This document shows positions 1-10,042 of a stretch of 64,000 bases of DNA, one piece after another. The position numbers were made by a program, and so were the translations under genes. Source of the DNA: an archaeon (GTDB lineage: Archaea > Nanobdellota > Nanobdellia > Woesearchaeales > UBA9642); assembly GCA_020057295.1 (NCBI GenBank), contig JAGVGF010000003.1:186236-250235 (forward strand). The letters are read 5' to 3'. The notes beneath the pieces are model-generated. The model saw nothing but the letters and a program-made list of their open reading frames with translations, was not told the DNA's origin and ran no database searches. Numbering within the stretch: the first letter of the stretch is position 1; the number at the start of each line of letters is the position of its first letter.

Positions 1-2979
1 GGTCCTTCTGCATTTGGAAGATTAGATCCTGATATTACTGCACCGGGTGTTAATATTCAGTCAACACGTGCAGGAAATTTAACTCCTTCAAATTTTGTTT
101 GTAATGGAAATTATTGTACTGCATCAGGAACAAGTATGGCTGCTCCTTTTGTTGCAGGAGCTGTAGCTTTATTATTAGAAAATTATCCTTCCTTGACACC
201 TTCGCAGGTTAGAGCTATTATTATGCAATCTTCAAAAGATGTTTCTGGAAAAGTATTTCAGAAAGGAACAGGAGAACTAGATTTACAGAATTTGTTCCAA
301 TCACATGTTTATGCTAATGTACAATCAGCTAATCCTTACGGGATTAGTGTGATAAATGATAGATGGGAGTTTGTTATAACTCCTTATTCTACTAACTATG
401 CAAATATTACTATAATAAACAATAATAATTATAATATTACTTTTAACACTTCTATAGATTCTATAAGTAATATGGAAAATTCTCAGACATTAAATATTTC
501 ACAATTACAATTACCCTTAAGTTTTAATGTGACCAATAGTAGTAATTATACTTTTATGATAAATTTTACATTGTCAAATTTCACTAGTATTTATGCTACA
601 ACTTATGGTGGAGCAATTATTCTTTCAGGACTTGGTAATAACGGTTCTAATAATATTACTAAAACATTACGCGTTCCTATAGTAATCACAGTTCCTATAA
701 TGAATTATGGATTATTGAGTAGAACAATGACTAATAATCCTAATAATGCTCCTTTAGATAATGAGGATGTATATTTCTACGCTTATTATAATAATAATTC
801 CCGTAATCCTAAGGTTCAGATTAACTGGTCGAGTTCATCAAACGATTTACGTTTATATTTATATAATTCTACAGGAGATTTTGATGTAAATTCTAAAACT
901 CTGTTAACAACTACACAGTCTGTTAATACTTTTAAGAATGATGTTTTTAAGTGGTTTAGGATTGATGGTTATGATTTTTCTCCACCAATAACATTTAATA
1001 TTAATATTACAGAACTAGGAAATACTGCACCAACAATAGTAAATATTACTGATGTGAATGATACATACAATTCTACAAATGGTTCAACTACTTTGTTAAG
1101 ATTTTTACGTGGAACAAACATTACAATAAAAGTTAATTATACTGATAGTGATAATGATAGTGTTACGGTATCATTGAACGATTCTAGATATAATTTAATC
1201 AATTCTTCAAATAATTATGCATTATATCAACTAGATTATAATTCAAGTCTTCCAAGCAATCACACAGCACTTGTTACGTTGACAGACACTTATGGTGCAT
1301 CTTCAACATATTATGTTAATATTTTATTATATACAACAATTAATATTCTAAGTTTTACGCCTTCAAACACAACAGTTTATGTGCGTAGAAATGACACCAT
1401 TAATTTTACACAGTATACTACAGAATCTAATGCTTTAACATTATATTATTATTGGTTTATTAATACAACATTGAACGCTACTACACAAAATTTTACTTTC
1501 AACACGACAGGATATGTCGCTACCAATTATAATATAACATTCACAGTATCCAATAATGCCTCGATTAATACTACCAACGAAACTGTTACATGGAATGTTT
1601 TTATTGATGATCAAGGACCAACTGTAAATATAATAAGTCCTAATATAACACAAAATTATTCAAAAATATATATTAATTATACTTCTACAGATTCTCTTTC
1701 TGGAGTATCATCATGCTGGTATTATATTAACATAACAAATACTTCAATCAATACCACTTCTGGTTCATGTTCTAATATCTCAATATATCTTCCTAATGGA
1801 GATTATACGCTGATTTTATATTCTAATGATACTGTAGGAAATGTAGGTTATAACAATTTAACATTTAACTTAAATGATACGGTTGCGCCAGTAATTACAA
1901 ACCCTTTGCCTAGTGCAACGCAAAGTGCTGGTGTGATTAGCGTTACTTTAAGTGTGATTACAGACGAAAATGCTACATGTAAATATAGCACAACGAATGT
2001 GAATTATTCTCTCATGACAGGTTCATTTACAGACTCTGTTACAAATCATTCTACGAGTTACAGTGTTGCTGACGGATCAACAAATACTATATTTGTACGT
2101 TGCAGCGATATGTCTAATAATTCCAATAATTTATCTACAAATATTTCTTTTAGTGTCAATAGTCCTGCGCCCGTTTCTACTTCGGGCGGTGGCGGTGGTG
2201 GAGGCGGTTCAATACAAAGATCTGTTGATACAATAACAAGTAGTATCGATACAGTACATGTGGGTGAGACAAGCATCGCTGTAGATAGTTCTACCATTCC
2301 ATTAAGCAGGATATCTTTTGAAACAAACGATGTTGCAGAAAAAGTCAAATTCACAATTAGTAAAGTAAATTCTCCCGCAAATACTTATAGTGATAATAAC
2401 AATAAAGTTTATGCATATGTTAGTGTTGATCATGTAAATCTTCCAGAGAGTATTGTAAAAAGTGCAAAAATATACTTCGATGTAACATCTGCATGGCTCT
2501 CAAATAATAATATAAATAAAGAATATGTGAAACTTGTAAGGTTTAATAATTATGATAGTACATGGAATGTTTTATCTACAGAATTATTGAACGAAGTTGA
2601 TGGAAAATTATATTATGTTGCAAATAGTCCCGGATTAAGCTTATACGCTATAAGTTATCAATTGCCCGTAATTAATGATACAAGTGCTATAATTATTCCC
2701 AATATTACTACGGAAAATGTTACTCGAGATAATACTATAAGAATCCTTGACTCAAATAATTCTAACGTTTCTAATAATCAGAAAACTAATAAACAGGTAA
2801 ATAACTCTAATTTCTATACACAAATGGTTGTTGTTATATTGTTTAGTGTGTTTGTACTTGTATTGTTAGTAGGATTTATTGTGCGTCAAAGATCTACCAA
2901 AGAGTATGAGGAAGAAATTATTCGAGAAACAAATAATGAGCTTAAAAGCAGTAAGATGCCTCGAAATAAAATGAAGTGA
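1..2979 (+). CDS. Cell-surface subtilisin-like serine protease (S8), 5' partial
   Basis: The reading frame is open from base 1, so the start lies before the window. Nucleotides 130-150 encode GTSMAAP, the catalytic serine motif of S8 peptidases, so the Asp and His of the triad lie upstream. After about 60 residues of protease come roughly 600 residues of Asn/Thr/Ser-rich beta-sandwich-like repeats with very many N-x-S/T sequons. A poly-Gly linker (about nt 2185-2208) follows, then a segment resembling the archaeal PGF-pre-PGF domain, a membrane helix (about nt 2818-2885) and a short charged cytoplasmic tail. I infer a large, heavily N-glycosylated, membrane-anchored extracellular protease. 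The stop codon is 4 nt before thpR. Confidence 0.88.
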   Translation, partial: GPSAFGRLDPDITAPGVNIQSTRAGNLTPSNFVCNGNYCTASGTSMAAPFVAGAVALLLENYPSLTPSQVRAIIMQSSKDVSGKVFQKGTGELDLQNLFQSHVYANVQSANPYGISVINDRWEFVITPYSTNYANITIINNNNYNITFNTSIDSISNMENSQTLNISQLQLPLSFNVTNSSNYTFMINFTLSNFTSIYATTYGGAIILSGLGNNGSNNITKTLRVPIVITVPIMNYGLLSRTMTNNPNNAPLDNEDVYFYAYYNNNSRNPKVQINWSSSSNDLRLYLYNSTGDFDVNSKTLLTTTQSVNTFKNDVFKWFRIDGYDFSPPITFNINITELGNTAPTIVNITDVNDTYNSTNGSTTLLRFLRGTNITIKVNYTDSDNDSVTVSLNDSRYNLINSSNNYALYQLDYNSSLPSNHTALVTLTDTYGASSTYYVNILLYTTINILSFTPSNTTVYVRRNDTINFTQYTTESNALTLYYYWFINTTLNATTQNFTFNTTGYVATNYNITFTVSNNASINTTNETVTWNVFIDDQGPTVNIISPNITQNYSKIYINYTSTDSLSGVSSCWYYINITNTSINTTSGSCSNISIYLPNGDYTLILYSNDTVGNVGYNNLTFNLNDTVAPVITNPLPSATQSAGVISVTLSVITDENATCKYSTTNVNYSLMTGSFTDSVTNHSTSYSVADGSTNTIFVRCSDMSNNSNNLSTNISFSVNSPAPVSTSGGGGGGGGSIQRSVDTITSSIDTVHVGETSIAVDSSTIPLSRISFETNDVAEKVKFTISKVNSPANTYSDNNNKVYAYVSVDHVNLPESIVKSAKIYFDVTSAWLSNNNINKEYVKLVRFNNYDSTWNVLSTELLNEVDGKLYYVANSPGLSLYAISYQLPVINDTSAIIIPNITTENVTRDNTIRILDSNNSNVSNNQKTNKQVNNSNFYTQMVVVILFSVFVLVLLVGFIVRQRSTKEYEEEIIRETNNELKSSKMPRNKMK

Positions 2980-2983
2980 TATT

Positions 2984-3541
2984 ATGAGAATGTTCCTATC
3001 AATTAATTTAAGTAAAGAAATTGTTACAGAATTATCTAGGTTACAGCATGCTATACGAAGCAATTTATCCTCTGTAGATAAGTTGCTGCTTGTAAAGCCT
3101 GAATCTATTCATTTAACACTAAAATTCTTTGCAGATGTAGACAAGAGCAAATTACCTCAAATTCTTGAAGCACTACGATCTGTTGCTTTGAGTATAGAAA
3201 AATTTTCTATAGATACAGATAAATTAAACTATTTTACAGCACCAAACGGTAGACCACGAGTTGTGTTCTTATCATTTAAAAAATCTGTTCAATTATCAAA
3301 ATTACATGAAGATATAGGATTGAAACTTGCACCATTAGGATTTAATAAAGATGAATTTAAATCGCACGCGACTTTATTTAGGGTAAAATTCTTACGAGAT
3401 AAATTCAGACTTATAGAGATATTAAAGCATGTAAAAGTCGAACCACTAAAACTAGAAATAAATTCAATAGAGTTATTTGAAAGTGTTCTAATGGAATCTG
3501 GTCCAACATATACTCTTGTTGAGAAATTTGAATTGAAATAA
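2984..3541 (+). CDS. thpR: RNA 2',3'-cyclic phosphodiesterase (LigT/ThpR family)
   Basis: 185 residues, the usual length for this 2H phosphoesterase family. The two signature motifs are present: HLTL (His43) and HATL (His128), whose histidines form the active site. Family members hydrolyse 2',3'-cyclic phosphates on RNA to 2'-phosphomonoesters and can ligate tRNA halves in vitro. In an archaeon with spliced tRNAs (two in this window) a role near tRNA processing is plausible but not shown here. The start is fixed by a GTGAT ribosome binding site overlapping the end of the upstream protease gene, so the two may be cotranscribed. Confidence 0.9.
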   Translation: MRMFLSINLSKEIVTELSRLQHAIRSNLSSVDKLLLVKPESIHLTLKFFADVDKSKLPQILEALRSVALSIEKFSIDTDKLNYFTAPNGRPRVVFLSFKKSVQLSKLHEDIGLKLAPLGFNKDEFKSHATLFRVKFLRDKFRLIEILKHVKVEPLKLEINSIELFESVLMESGPTYTLVEKFELK

Positions 3542-3580
3542 AGAGTAAACTATTTATATCCTTTTTCTAACATATTCCTT

Positions 3581-4912
3581 ATGAACTGGTATTTAGTTTT
3601 TTTCATATTGTATATTCTAATTGTTGTTATAATAGGTATAATCTCTTCCCGCAAAGAATCTGAAGATGGATTCATGATTGCCGACCGTAAAGTTCAAGGA
3701 TTTCAAGTTGCAGCCACAATGAGTGCAGGATTCTTCGATGGAGCAACGCTTGCGATTTACACAGCATATATCTATATGTATGGACTGTCCGCCATTTGGT
3801 TATTTGTAGGTTTAGCTCTTGGTTTTTTGCTTGTTAAAAAATACGCTCCAATTATAAAGAAAAAGGCTGATAAACTAAAAGTATATTCTATGCCCGAATA
3901 TTTTTATAAGGCATTTGGAAAAGATAACGGTCTGATGTTTTCCTTTTTTTTAATATTGCAATTCTTCTTGCTTTTGACAGTAAATTTGATAGTAAGTGGT
4001 AAGATTTTATCCATGATATTTCCTATATCATACAATTTAGCTGTTATAATCGGCGGAATCGTAATATTAACATACTTATTGTTAGCAGGATTCAAAGCTG
4101 TGATTAAGACGGATTTTTTTCAGTTAATGATAATGTTTCTTATGACACTTGGCGTTGCAATAATTTTATTTGGAGATATCAAAGCTATTCCAGTATCCGA
4201 ATTCAATCTTACAAGTCTAGGAATTGGAAATATAATAGGTTTTCTTATAATTGCAGGCGTGGGTCTTTTAGTGGCACCAGATCTTTGGCAGAGGATATTT
4301 GCAACAAAAGATAGAAAAAATCTTGATAGAGGCCTCTCATACTCGTCAATAATAGTAATATTACTAGGGTTGCTACTTAGTATTATAGGTTTAATCACTA
4401 AAAATAATTTTCCAAATATAGCATCTGAAGACGCATTAGTGATAGGATTTTCTAGCTTATTACCGGCAGGAATTCTAGTAGCGCTTGGTATGGTTTTATT
4501 ATATGCTGTAGCATTATCGTCATCAGATACAGCAACGTTTGTTGTATCTTCTATTGTGACAAGAGATTTGAAAAATTATTCTAGAAAAAATTCTACTGAA
4601 TCAATGAAAAAATTAACAAGAATATTTATGATGATTTTTGTTGCTCTTGCTGTAATTCTTGGAATATTTTATCAAAACGTTATGAGTCTAGGATTTTCTC
4701 TCGCAAGTCTTAATCTTGCATTAGTTCCTGTTGTCTTCGGATCATTTTACTGGAAATTAAAAGAACGAGCAGTATTCTGGTCATTAATATTGGCATTTTT
4801 AAGCATCTTAATATTATTTATCTTTGGACAACTCGATCCACAAACTGCTGTAATATCACTGCCTGTAGCTTTGATATCGCTGTTTGTGTTGCAGAAGGTG
4901 TTTAAGAAATAA
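3581..4912 (+). CDS. Sodium:solute symporter (SSS family)
   Basis: 443 residues, almost all in about 12 to 13 hydrophobic helices. The first helix, the short acidic loop ending in an 'ADR' and the following Gly/Ala-rich helix match the SSS/SSF fold (PutP and PanF relatives), which imports a solute with Na+. The substrate cannot be told from sequence. It is slightly shorter than typical bacterial members (about 500). An upstream TATTTATATCC box about 27 nt before the ATG, without a Shine-Dalgarno, suggests its own leaderless transcript. The stop faces the convergent Nudix gene 6 nt away. Confidence 0.85.
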   Translation: MNWYLVFFILYILIVVIIGIISSRKESEDGFMIADRKVQGFQVAATMSAGFFDGATLAIYTAYIYMYGLSAIWLFVGLALGFLLVKKYAPIIKKKADKLKVYSMPEYFYKAFGKDNGLMFSFFLILQFFLLLTVNLIVSGKILSMIFPISYNLAVIIGGIVILTYLLLAGFKAVIKTDFFQLMIMFLMTLGVAIILFGDIKAIPVSEFNLTSLGIGNIIGFLIIAGVGLLVAPDLWQRIFATKDRKNLDRGLSYSSIIVILLGLLLSIIGLITKNNFPNIASEDALVIGFSSLLPAGILVALGMVLLYAVALSSSDTATFVVSSIVTRDLKNYSRKNSTESMKKLTRIFMMIFVALAVILGIFYQNVMSLGFSLASLNLALVPVVFGSFYWKLKERAVFWSLILAFLSILILFIFGQLDPQTAVISLPVALISLFVLQKVFKK

Positions 4913-4918
4913 ACATAA

Positions 4919-5362
4919 TTATTTTCTGATATAGAATTCTTTTCTATTGTAGTTTTCTAGAACTTTAGCGCTTGGAAAATACATAGGGCTAGGAAGTTCT
5001 TTTAAATCAAACCATTTCCATTCTGTAATTTCGTCTGGTTCCATAACTTGTGGTTCTCCCTCGAATTCTTCCGCAAATAGTCCTATTGTTATGAAATGTG
5101 CTGTTTCTATAATATCTTGATTAACACAAATCACTTTAACGTTCTTTAATTTTATTCCTGTTTCTTCAAGAACTTCTCTTGCAGCTCCTTCCTCAAATGT
5201 CTCTCCAAAATTTAATTTTCCACCAGGCATAGTCCATTTTCCTGCACCATTTAGTTGACTTGATGCTTTTTCTGGATCGTCATGTCTTTTTCCTAGTAGT
5301 ATCTTACCATATCTTAGAATCATGACACCAAATCCTGCTCCTATTTTCTTTTTTTCTTCCAT
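4919..5362 (-). CDS. Nudix hydrolase
   Basis: 147 residues with a complete Nudix box at about 47-69: GG-K-x-NFGETFEEG followed by AAREVLEETGI, giving the GX5EX7REUXEEXGU pattern with the metal-binding glutamates. The N-terminal stretch GVMILRYGKILLGKR and the 'GKWTMPGG' lead-in resemble the MutT/NTP-pyrophosphatase type acting on nucleoside triphosphates or nucleotide conjugates. Substrate unknown. It begins only 6 nt after the valS stop and is very likely translated from the same mRNA. Confidence 0.88.
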   Translation of the reverse strand: MEEKKKIGAGFGVMILRYGKILLGKRHDDPEKASSQLNGAGKWTMPGGKLNFGETFEEGAAREVLEETGIKLKNVKVICVNQDIIETAHFITIGLFAEEFEGEPQVMEPDEITEWKWFDLKELPSPMYFPSAKVLENYNRKEFYIRK

Positions 5363-5368
5363 TTTAAC

Positions 5369-7768
5369 CTATATCTCTATCTTCTGTTCTCCAAACTCTA
5401 ACTTCTTTACGTTATGTGCAGAAATAATGTCGTGTTGGATTGGTTTGAACTTCTCGTTGATAACAAGTCTTTGTACTTCGTCTTTCAAACTCTTGCCTTT
5501 TTCTTTCTTTGATTTCCATATGAAACTATTTAATTCTGAGATTTCATCTTTTGTTATATTTACATCTGTATATAATTTCCATTCTTTAACAAATGGTTCG
5601 AAGTGAATGTCCTTACCGCGTATTTCTTTATAGATTTTGTATGTTATTAATGGCATGATTGGTGCAAGCATGTTTAACACTGAATCAAGTATTTTGTTTA
5701 ATGAATATATTGCTGCATGTTGTTGTTCTTTTGTGAATTCTTTATTTTGATTATATGCTCTATTCTTTACTAACTCAATGTATTGTGATGCGAATGTTTC
5801 CCATATGAAATGTCTTAATTCAACTGCTGGTGTGTGGAAATCGTAATTAGGGTAATGTTTATGACATTTTATTACTATGTTGTTTGCTTCATTTAATGCC
5901 CATTTATCTAGCATTGTTAAATGATTCTCTGCCTCTTTTGATTCTTCATCAGTTAATTGTGGGAACATCGTTATGAATTTTGATGCATTCCATAATTTTG
6001 ATATGGTTTTTCCTGCTCCTTCAATTCTTTCAAATGAACATCTAAAATCGGTTCTTTCAAGATTTCCTTCTAATGCAGCCCATAATCTGAACGGTTCTGC
6101 ACCAAATTTGTCTAATACTTCTTGAGGATTAATTCCGTTACCAAGAGATTTAGACATCTTCTTACCATTTTCATCTACAATATGATAATTTATCCAAACA
6201 TTTTCAAAAATACATTTTCCTGTAATCAAATAGTCTTTAAGTAACGTATAATATAACCATGTTCTTATAATCTCTTTTCCTTGTGGTCTTAAACTGCATG
6301 GTGAATTATTCTTGAAGAATTCATTTTCTTTTTCATATTTTAGAATGTATAATGGACTGTTTGAACTATCAAACCATGTATCAAACACTTTTTCTTCGCC
6401 GACAAATTCTGTATGATTACACTTAGGACATTTTTCTACTGGACATTTATCTTTCCATGGCTGATTATATTTTCCTTTTGACGGAACTACTGGATGTTTG
6501 CATGATTTACAATACCATAACGGAATTTCTGTAGCATAATATCTTCTTCTAGATATTGGCCAATCAATATTTATACTATTTATCCAGTCAATTAATATTT
6601 TTCTTGAATCTTCTGAGAAGAATTTTGATTGTTCAGCAATCTTTAACATTTCGTTTCTGAAATCTAACTGTTTTAAGTAGAATTCTTTCATTCCAATAAA
6701 TTCGATAGGATCCTTACTTCTCTCACATATTGGTGTTCTATGCTTTATTCGGGATTGTTTTACAACTAAATCTTTACTTTTTAACTCATCAATTATTGCT
6801 CTTTGTGCATCTCGCGCTTTCATTCCAGCAAATTGTCCTGCATGTTCATTTAACGTGCCGTCCTTATTTATTGCAATTGTAGCTTTAAGGCCATTATCTC
6901 GGAAGAATCTTATATCTGTAACATCTCCAAAACTACACATCATCATGAGTCCTGTTCCTTTGTCCATTTGTGCTACTGGATCTGCTTTTATCGGAACTAC
7001 TTTTCCGAATAATGGCGTGACAGCATGTTTTCCTTCTAAGTTCATGTATCTTTCATCTTGTGGATTGTAACATATCATTTCACACGTACAGATTAATTCA
7101 GGTCTTGTTGTTCCTATAATTATATCTTCTCCTGTCTCTTTGATTTTGAATTTTATATCGTTAAAGAATGCTGGAAGTTCTGCATAATCTATTTCCGCAT
7201 CTGCAAGTGTTGTCTGACATCCTGGACACCAATTATTTGTCCTATAATCTTCATACACTAATCCTTTATGCCATAAATCTATGAATGTATCTTGCGTTAG
7301 CGCTCTATAATCCGCACTATCTGTCTCGTATACTTCTCCAATTCCGGTTCCTTTCTCCCAAGAATTGAATCCTATTCCACATCTTAAGAACGAGTCTACG
7401 GATTCTAAGGAACACTCTTCAAGCATTTCTCTACATTTTGTTATAAACTCAATCCTTGGAGTTTCTGTAAGTTTCATTCCATAACGTTTTTCTGCAGCCA
7501 TTTCTATCGGAAGACCGTTTCTATCCAAACCCAATGGAAATAAAACTTCTTTACCCATCATTCTGTGAAATCGTGCAAACATATCCATACATACATATGT
7601 AGTAACTTGCCCAATATGTACAGGAGTATTAATATATGGTGGAGGAGTATCTATAGAATACACCTTTTTCTTAGAATTCTTGTTAAACGCGTACCTTTTA
7701 TTAGCCTTCCATTCAGTATATATTTCCTTTTCTATTTCCTTAGTCCAATTCTTCTCGTTTAAAGGCAT
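5369..7768 (-). CDS. valS: Valyl-tRNA synthetase
   Basis: 799-residue class I synthetase charging tRNA-Val. The HIGH motif is present as PVHIG near residue 47 in the context PPPYINTPVHIG, and the KMSKS motif is intact in 'GKKMSKSLGNG'. Between them lies the CP1 editing domain with TTRPEL, and a Cys-rich zinc-type module occurs before the 'DTWFDSSNS' motif. The anticodon-binding helical domain fills the C-terminus. Spacing and motif wording fit ValRS rather than IleRS or LeuRS. A TTTAAATA box about 26 nt before the ATG suggests leaderless transcription. It lacks the long C-terminal coiled coil of bacterial ValRS, as is usual in Archaea. Confidence 0.93.
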   Translation of the reverse strand: MPLNEKNWTKEIEKEIYTEWKANKRYAFNKNSKKKVYSIDTPPPYINTPVHIGQVTTYVCMDMFARFHRMMGKEVLFPLGLDRNGLPIEMAAEKRYGMKLTETPRIEFITKCREMLEECSLESVDSFLRCGIGFNSWEKGTGIGEVYETDSADYRALTQDTFIDLWHKGLVYEDYRTNNWCPGCQTTLADAEIDYAELPAFFNDIKFKIKETGEDIIIGTTRPELICTCEMICYNPQDERYMNLEGKHAVTPLFGKVVPIKADPVAQMDKGTGLMMMCSFGDVTDIRFFRDNGLKATIAINKDGTLNEHAGQFAGMKARDAQRAIIDELKSKDLVVKQSRIKHRTPICERSKDPIEFIGMKEFYLKQLDFRNEMLKIAEQSKFFSEDSRKILIDWINSINIDWPISRRRYYATEIPLWYCKSCKHPVVPSKGKYNQPWKDKCPVEKCPKCNHTEFVGEEKVFDTWFDSSNSPLYILKYEKENEFFKNNSPCSLRPQGKEIIRTWLYYTLLKDYLITGKCIFENVWINYHIVDENGKKMSKSLGNGINPQEVLDKFGAEPFRLWAALEGNLERTDFRCSFERIEGAGKTISKLWNASKFITMFPQLTDEESKEAENHLTMLDKWALNEANNIVIKCHKHYPNYDFHTPAVELRHFIWETFASQYIELVKNRAYNQNKEFTKEQQHAAIYSLNKILDSVLNMLAPIMPLITYKIYKEIRGKDIHFEPFVKEWKLYTDVNITKDEISELNSFIWKSKKEKGKSLKDEVQRLVINEKFKPIQHDIISAHNVKKLEFGEQKIEI

Positions 7769-7864
7769 AATATTGTGATTTATAGAAGGTATTTAAAGTT
7801 TGTGCTGTAATTATAATCGGTAAATATATAAATTAAGTAGCTGAACGTATATTATATTCAATTT

Positions 7865-7870
7865 GGAGGG
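7865..7870 (+). promoter_or_regulatory. Strong Shine-Dalgarno of the Cys-rich secreted protein
   Basis: GGAGGG lies 6 nt before the ATG at 7877. It is one of the strongest ribosome binding sites in the window and contrasts with the many leaderless genes. A TATA-like AAATATATAAAT about 30 to 40 nt further upstream (around 7822-7833) gives a short 5' leader. The combination suggests high expression of the secreted product. Confidence 0.7.
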
Positions 7871-7876
7871 ATATTA

Positions 7877-9550
7877 ATGAAAAAGATTCTATCGTTTATT
7901 GTAATGATGGTATTCGTACTATCAATTGTGGGTGCAGCATACGCTGAAGGTAATGATACTAATGTGGGCAGTAATAATTCAACAACATCAACCGGTACAA
8001 ACAATTCAACTACATCAACTTGTGTCATTAAAGAAGGTAAATGTTGTCTAGGAGATATTTGTTCAACAAGTTCCGCAAATTGTGTTCAAGGAACTACACC
8101 TAAATTCTTAGGATGCGATGCTGCATGTGTTGCAAAGGTTGAATGTGTCAAACCTGACGTTAATAACACAATTACATGTGTTAGAGAAGGTAATTCATAT
8201 CCTGTAGGTACAACTCCTGGTTCTCCTACTTATACTTGTTGTTCTGGACTTGTTCCTTACTCTCCTCCAGGATTGGTTGGCGGAGTAAAATGTGTTAAAC
8301 CAAATAGTACTAACACAATTACATGTAAGCCTGTTGATAAAGCTTGTACTGCTAATACTAGACAAGTGATTTTTAAAGATAAGGATGGTTGTGAACAAAT
8401 TCGTTGTGAGGGCTTAGAAGGTCCAGAATCTAATGATGACGAAGGAAGATCTGGTAATGATAATAAAGCAACACCTGTATCTGGTAGAATTCCACAAGGT
8501 GTAGCTGTTGGTCAAAAATGTGATATTTCTGAAGAGTATAAAAATGCTGGAGAAGCATTGAAAGAAGAGTATAAGAACGCTTTAGAATCTAAAAAATTAG
8601 ATGCAGCAAAGGTTGCAAGAGAGAAAATGCAAGAATTAGAACAAAAAATTATGGATCAACGAAGAGCTTGTATGACTTTAAACGTTCCAGGTTTAATTAA
8701 AGAAGATAAAAAAGAATGTTTAATTCCAAAAGATTTGGCAGATAAGATGGAAGCATTACGAGCAAAGGTTGATACTTTAAGAAGTCAGAATGTATCCATT
8801 CCTTCTGATGTTAAAAATCAAATATCAGATTTAGAATCTAAGGCTTCTGATGTTAGAGCTAAATGTAATGCATTAAAGTTTAGTGATCAAGCTAAAGAAG
8901 GCGATGTAGCAGCAATTTATACTGCTAGATTAAAAGAAGCTATGAGCAACAATGATAGTGATACAAAGATTCAAACATTAAAAGAATTAAGAAAAGAGAT
9001 TGATGAAACGATAAAGAATCTTATTGAGCAGAAAAAGAAATTGAAGTTTAGTGATATGGAAGGAGTCGCTGATAAGGTAAGATTAAGACCTAAAACTATC
9101 GATGTAGGAGATTCATCAACATCAAGCGAAGATGTAGAAATAGAAACAGAGATTGAAGGAAGTGAAGTAACTTTATCATCGACAAGCACTGATGTGATCT
9201 TAAGCCAAGATGGTTTGAATGTTACAGCAACAGATTTAACTGTTGATTCAGATGGTTTGAGTGTTGAAGGCGTAGCTGTTAAAATTTCACCTACTGCAAT
9301 GCTCAATAAAAATCAGAATTTAGATAGAAACAGAGCAAGAGTTACTGAAATGAAACTAGAAAAAGAAGGAGAAAAAGCAGTATACAATACAAAGTATGAT
9401 GCTAAGAAAAAAGTTCTAGGATTTATTCCAGCAACAGCAAAGCAAGAAATGAAAATTGATGCATCTAATGGTCAACTTGTTTCTGAAAAGAAACCATGGT
9501 GGGGCTTTATAGCATCAGATGTAAAAGAAGCGAACACTACAACAGAATAA
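7877..9550 (+). CDS. Secreted Cys-rich protein with coiled-coil region, function unknown
   Basis: 557 residues. Residues 1-24 form a clear signal peptide (KK, hydrophobic core, A-Y-A). Residues about 25-180 are Thr/Ser/Asn-rich with around 20 cysteines in paired patterns (KCC, TCC, GCD, AAC), suggesting a disulfide-stabilised outer domain. Residues about 210-400 are Lys/Glu-rich heptad-like coiled coil with a few further Cys. The C-terminal part is a beta-rich repetitive segment ending in a conserved-looking PWWGFIA motif. No transmembrane anchor is seen at the C-terminus. I do not recognise the family; an extracellular structural protein is the best guess. A T-rich tract after the stop may terminate transcription. 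Confidence 0.75.
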   Translation: MKKILSFIVMMVFVLSIVGAAYAEGNDTNVGSNNSTTSTGTNNSTTSTCVIKEGKCCLGDICSTSSANCVQGTTPKFLGCDAACVAKVECVKPDVNNTITCVREGNSYPVGTTPGSPTYTCCSGLVPYSPPGLVGGVKCVKPNSTNTITCKPVDKACTANTRQVIFKDKDGCEQIRCEGLEGPESNDDEGRSGNDNKATPVSGRIPQGVAVGQKCDISEEYKNAGEALKEEYKNALESKKLDAAKVAREKMQELEQKIMDQRRACMTLNVPGLIKEDKKECLIPKDLADKMEALRAKVDTLRSQNVSIPSDVKNQISDLESKASDVRAKCNALKFSDQAKEGDVAAIYTARLKEAMSNNDSDTKIQTLKELRKEIDETIKNLIEQKKKLKFSDMEGVADKVRLRPKTIDVGDSSTSSEDVEIETEIEGSEVTLSSTSTDVILSQDGLNVTATDLTVDSDGLSVEGVAVKISPTAMLNKNQNLDRNRARVTEMKLEKEGEKAVYNTKYDAKKKVLGFIPATAKQEMKIDASNGQLVSEKKPWWGFIASDVKEANTTTE

Positions 9551-9581
9551 ATATTTATTTTTATTTTTTTTAATTTAATTT
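9551..9581 (+). terminator. T-rich convergent termination region
   Basis: The 31 bp between the convergent secreted-protein gene and bcp are almost only A and T, with a run of nine T on the plus strand. Archaeal transcription terminates at oligo-T tracts, so this is the likely terminator of the plus-strand gene. No hairpin is visible. Confidence 0.5.
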
Positions 9582-10040
9582 TTATAGTAATAATAGTATT
9601 TCTTTGCTGTGATCTTTTACAGATACATCATTGAAATGTTTCACAAGTTTTCCTTTCTCATCTATAATGAACGTTTCTCTGCTTGTTCCCATATACTTTC
9701 TTCCCATAAATGATTTTTCTTTCCATACACTATAAGAATTTACAATCTTCTTTTCTGAATCTGAAAGTAATATAAATGGCAGTTTATATTTATCAACAAA
9801 TTTTTTGTGTGATTTAATATCATCAACACTTATTCCAAGAATTATTGCTCCTTTCTTTTTATACAACGCACTGTCGTCTCTAAAATTGCATGCTTCAATT
9901 GTACATCCAGGAGTATCATCCTTAGGATAGAAGTAAAGGATAATCTTCTTTCCTTTATAGTCTGATAACTTATGTGTCTTCCCGTTCTGATCTTGTAATT
10001 CAAAATCTGGAGCCTTTGAACCTTCTTTTAATTGTGCCAT
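9582..10040 (-). CDS. bcp: Thiol peroxidase, Bcp/PrxQ-type peroxiredoxin
   Basis: 152 residues, standard length. The peroxidatic cysteine is Cys46 in the motif DDTPGCTIEAC, with the resolving cysteine at Cys51, the classic atypical 2-Cys arrangement of Bcp/PrxQ. It reduces hydrogen peroxide and organic hydroperoxides using thioredoxin-like donors in the cytoplasm. It is the last gene of the minus-strand redox run, 2 nt after the HD-domain gene, so probably cotranscribed with sod and upstream genes. Nothing odd in the sequence. Confidence 0.93.
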   Translation of the reverse strand: MAQLKEGSKAPDFELQDQNGKTHKLSDYKGKKIILYFYPKDDTPGCTIEACNFRDDSALYKKKGAIILGISVDDIKSHKKFVDKYKLPFILLSDSEKKIVNSYSVWKEKSFMGRKYMGTSRETFIIDEKGKLVKHFNDVSVKDHSKEILLLL

Positions 10041-10042
10041 TG

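Noticed and set aside
2058-2354. Minus-strand 98-codon frame with poly-Pro
   Set aside because: Antisense image of the poly-Gly linker of the surface protease.
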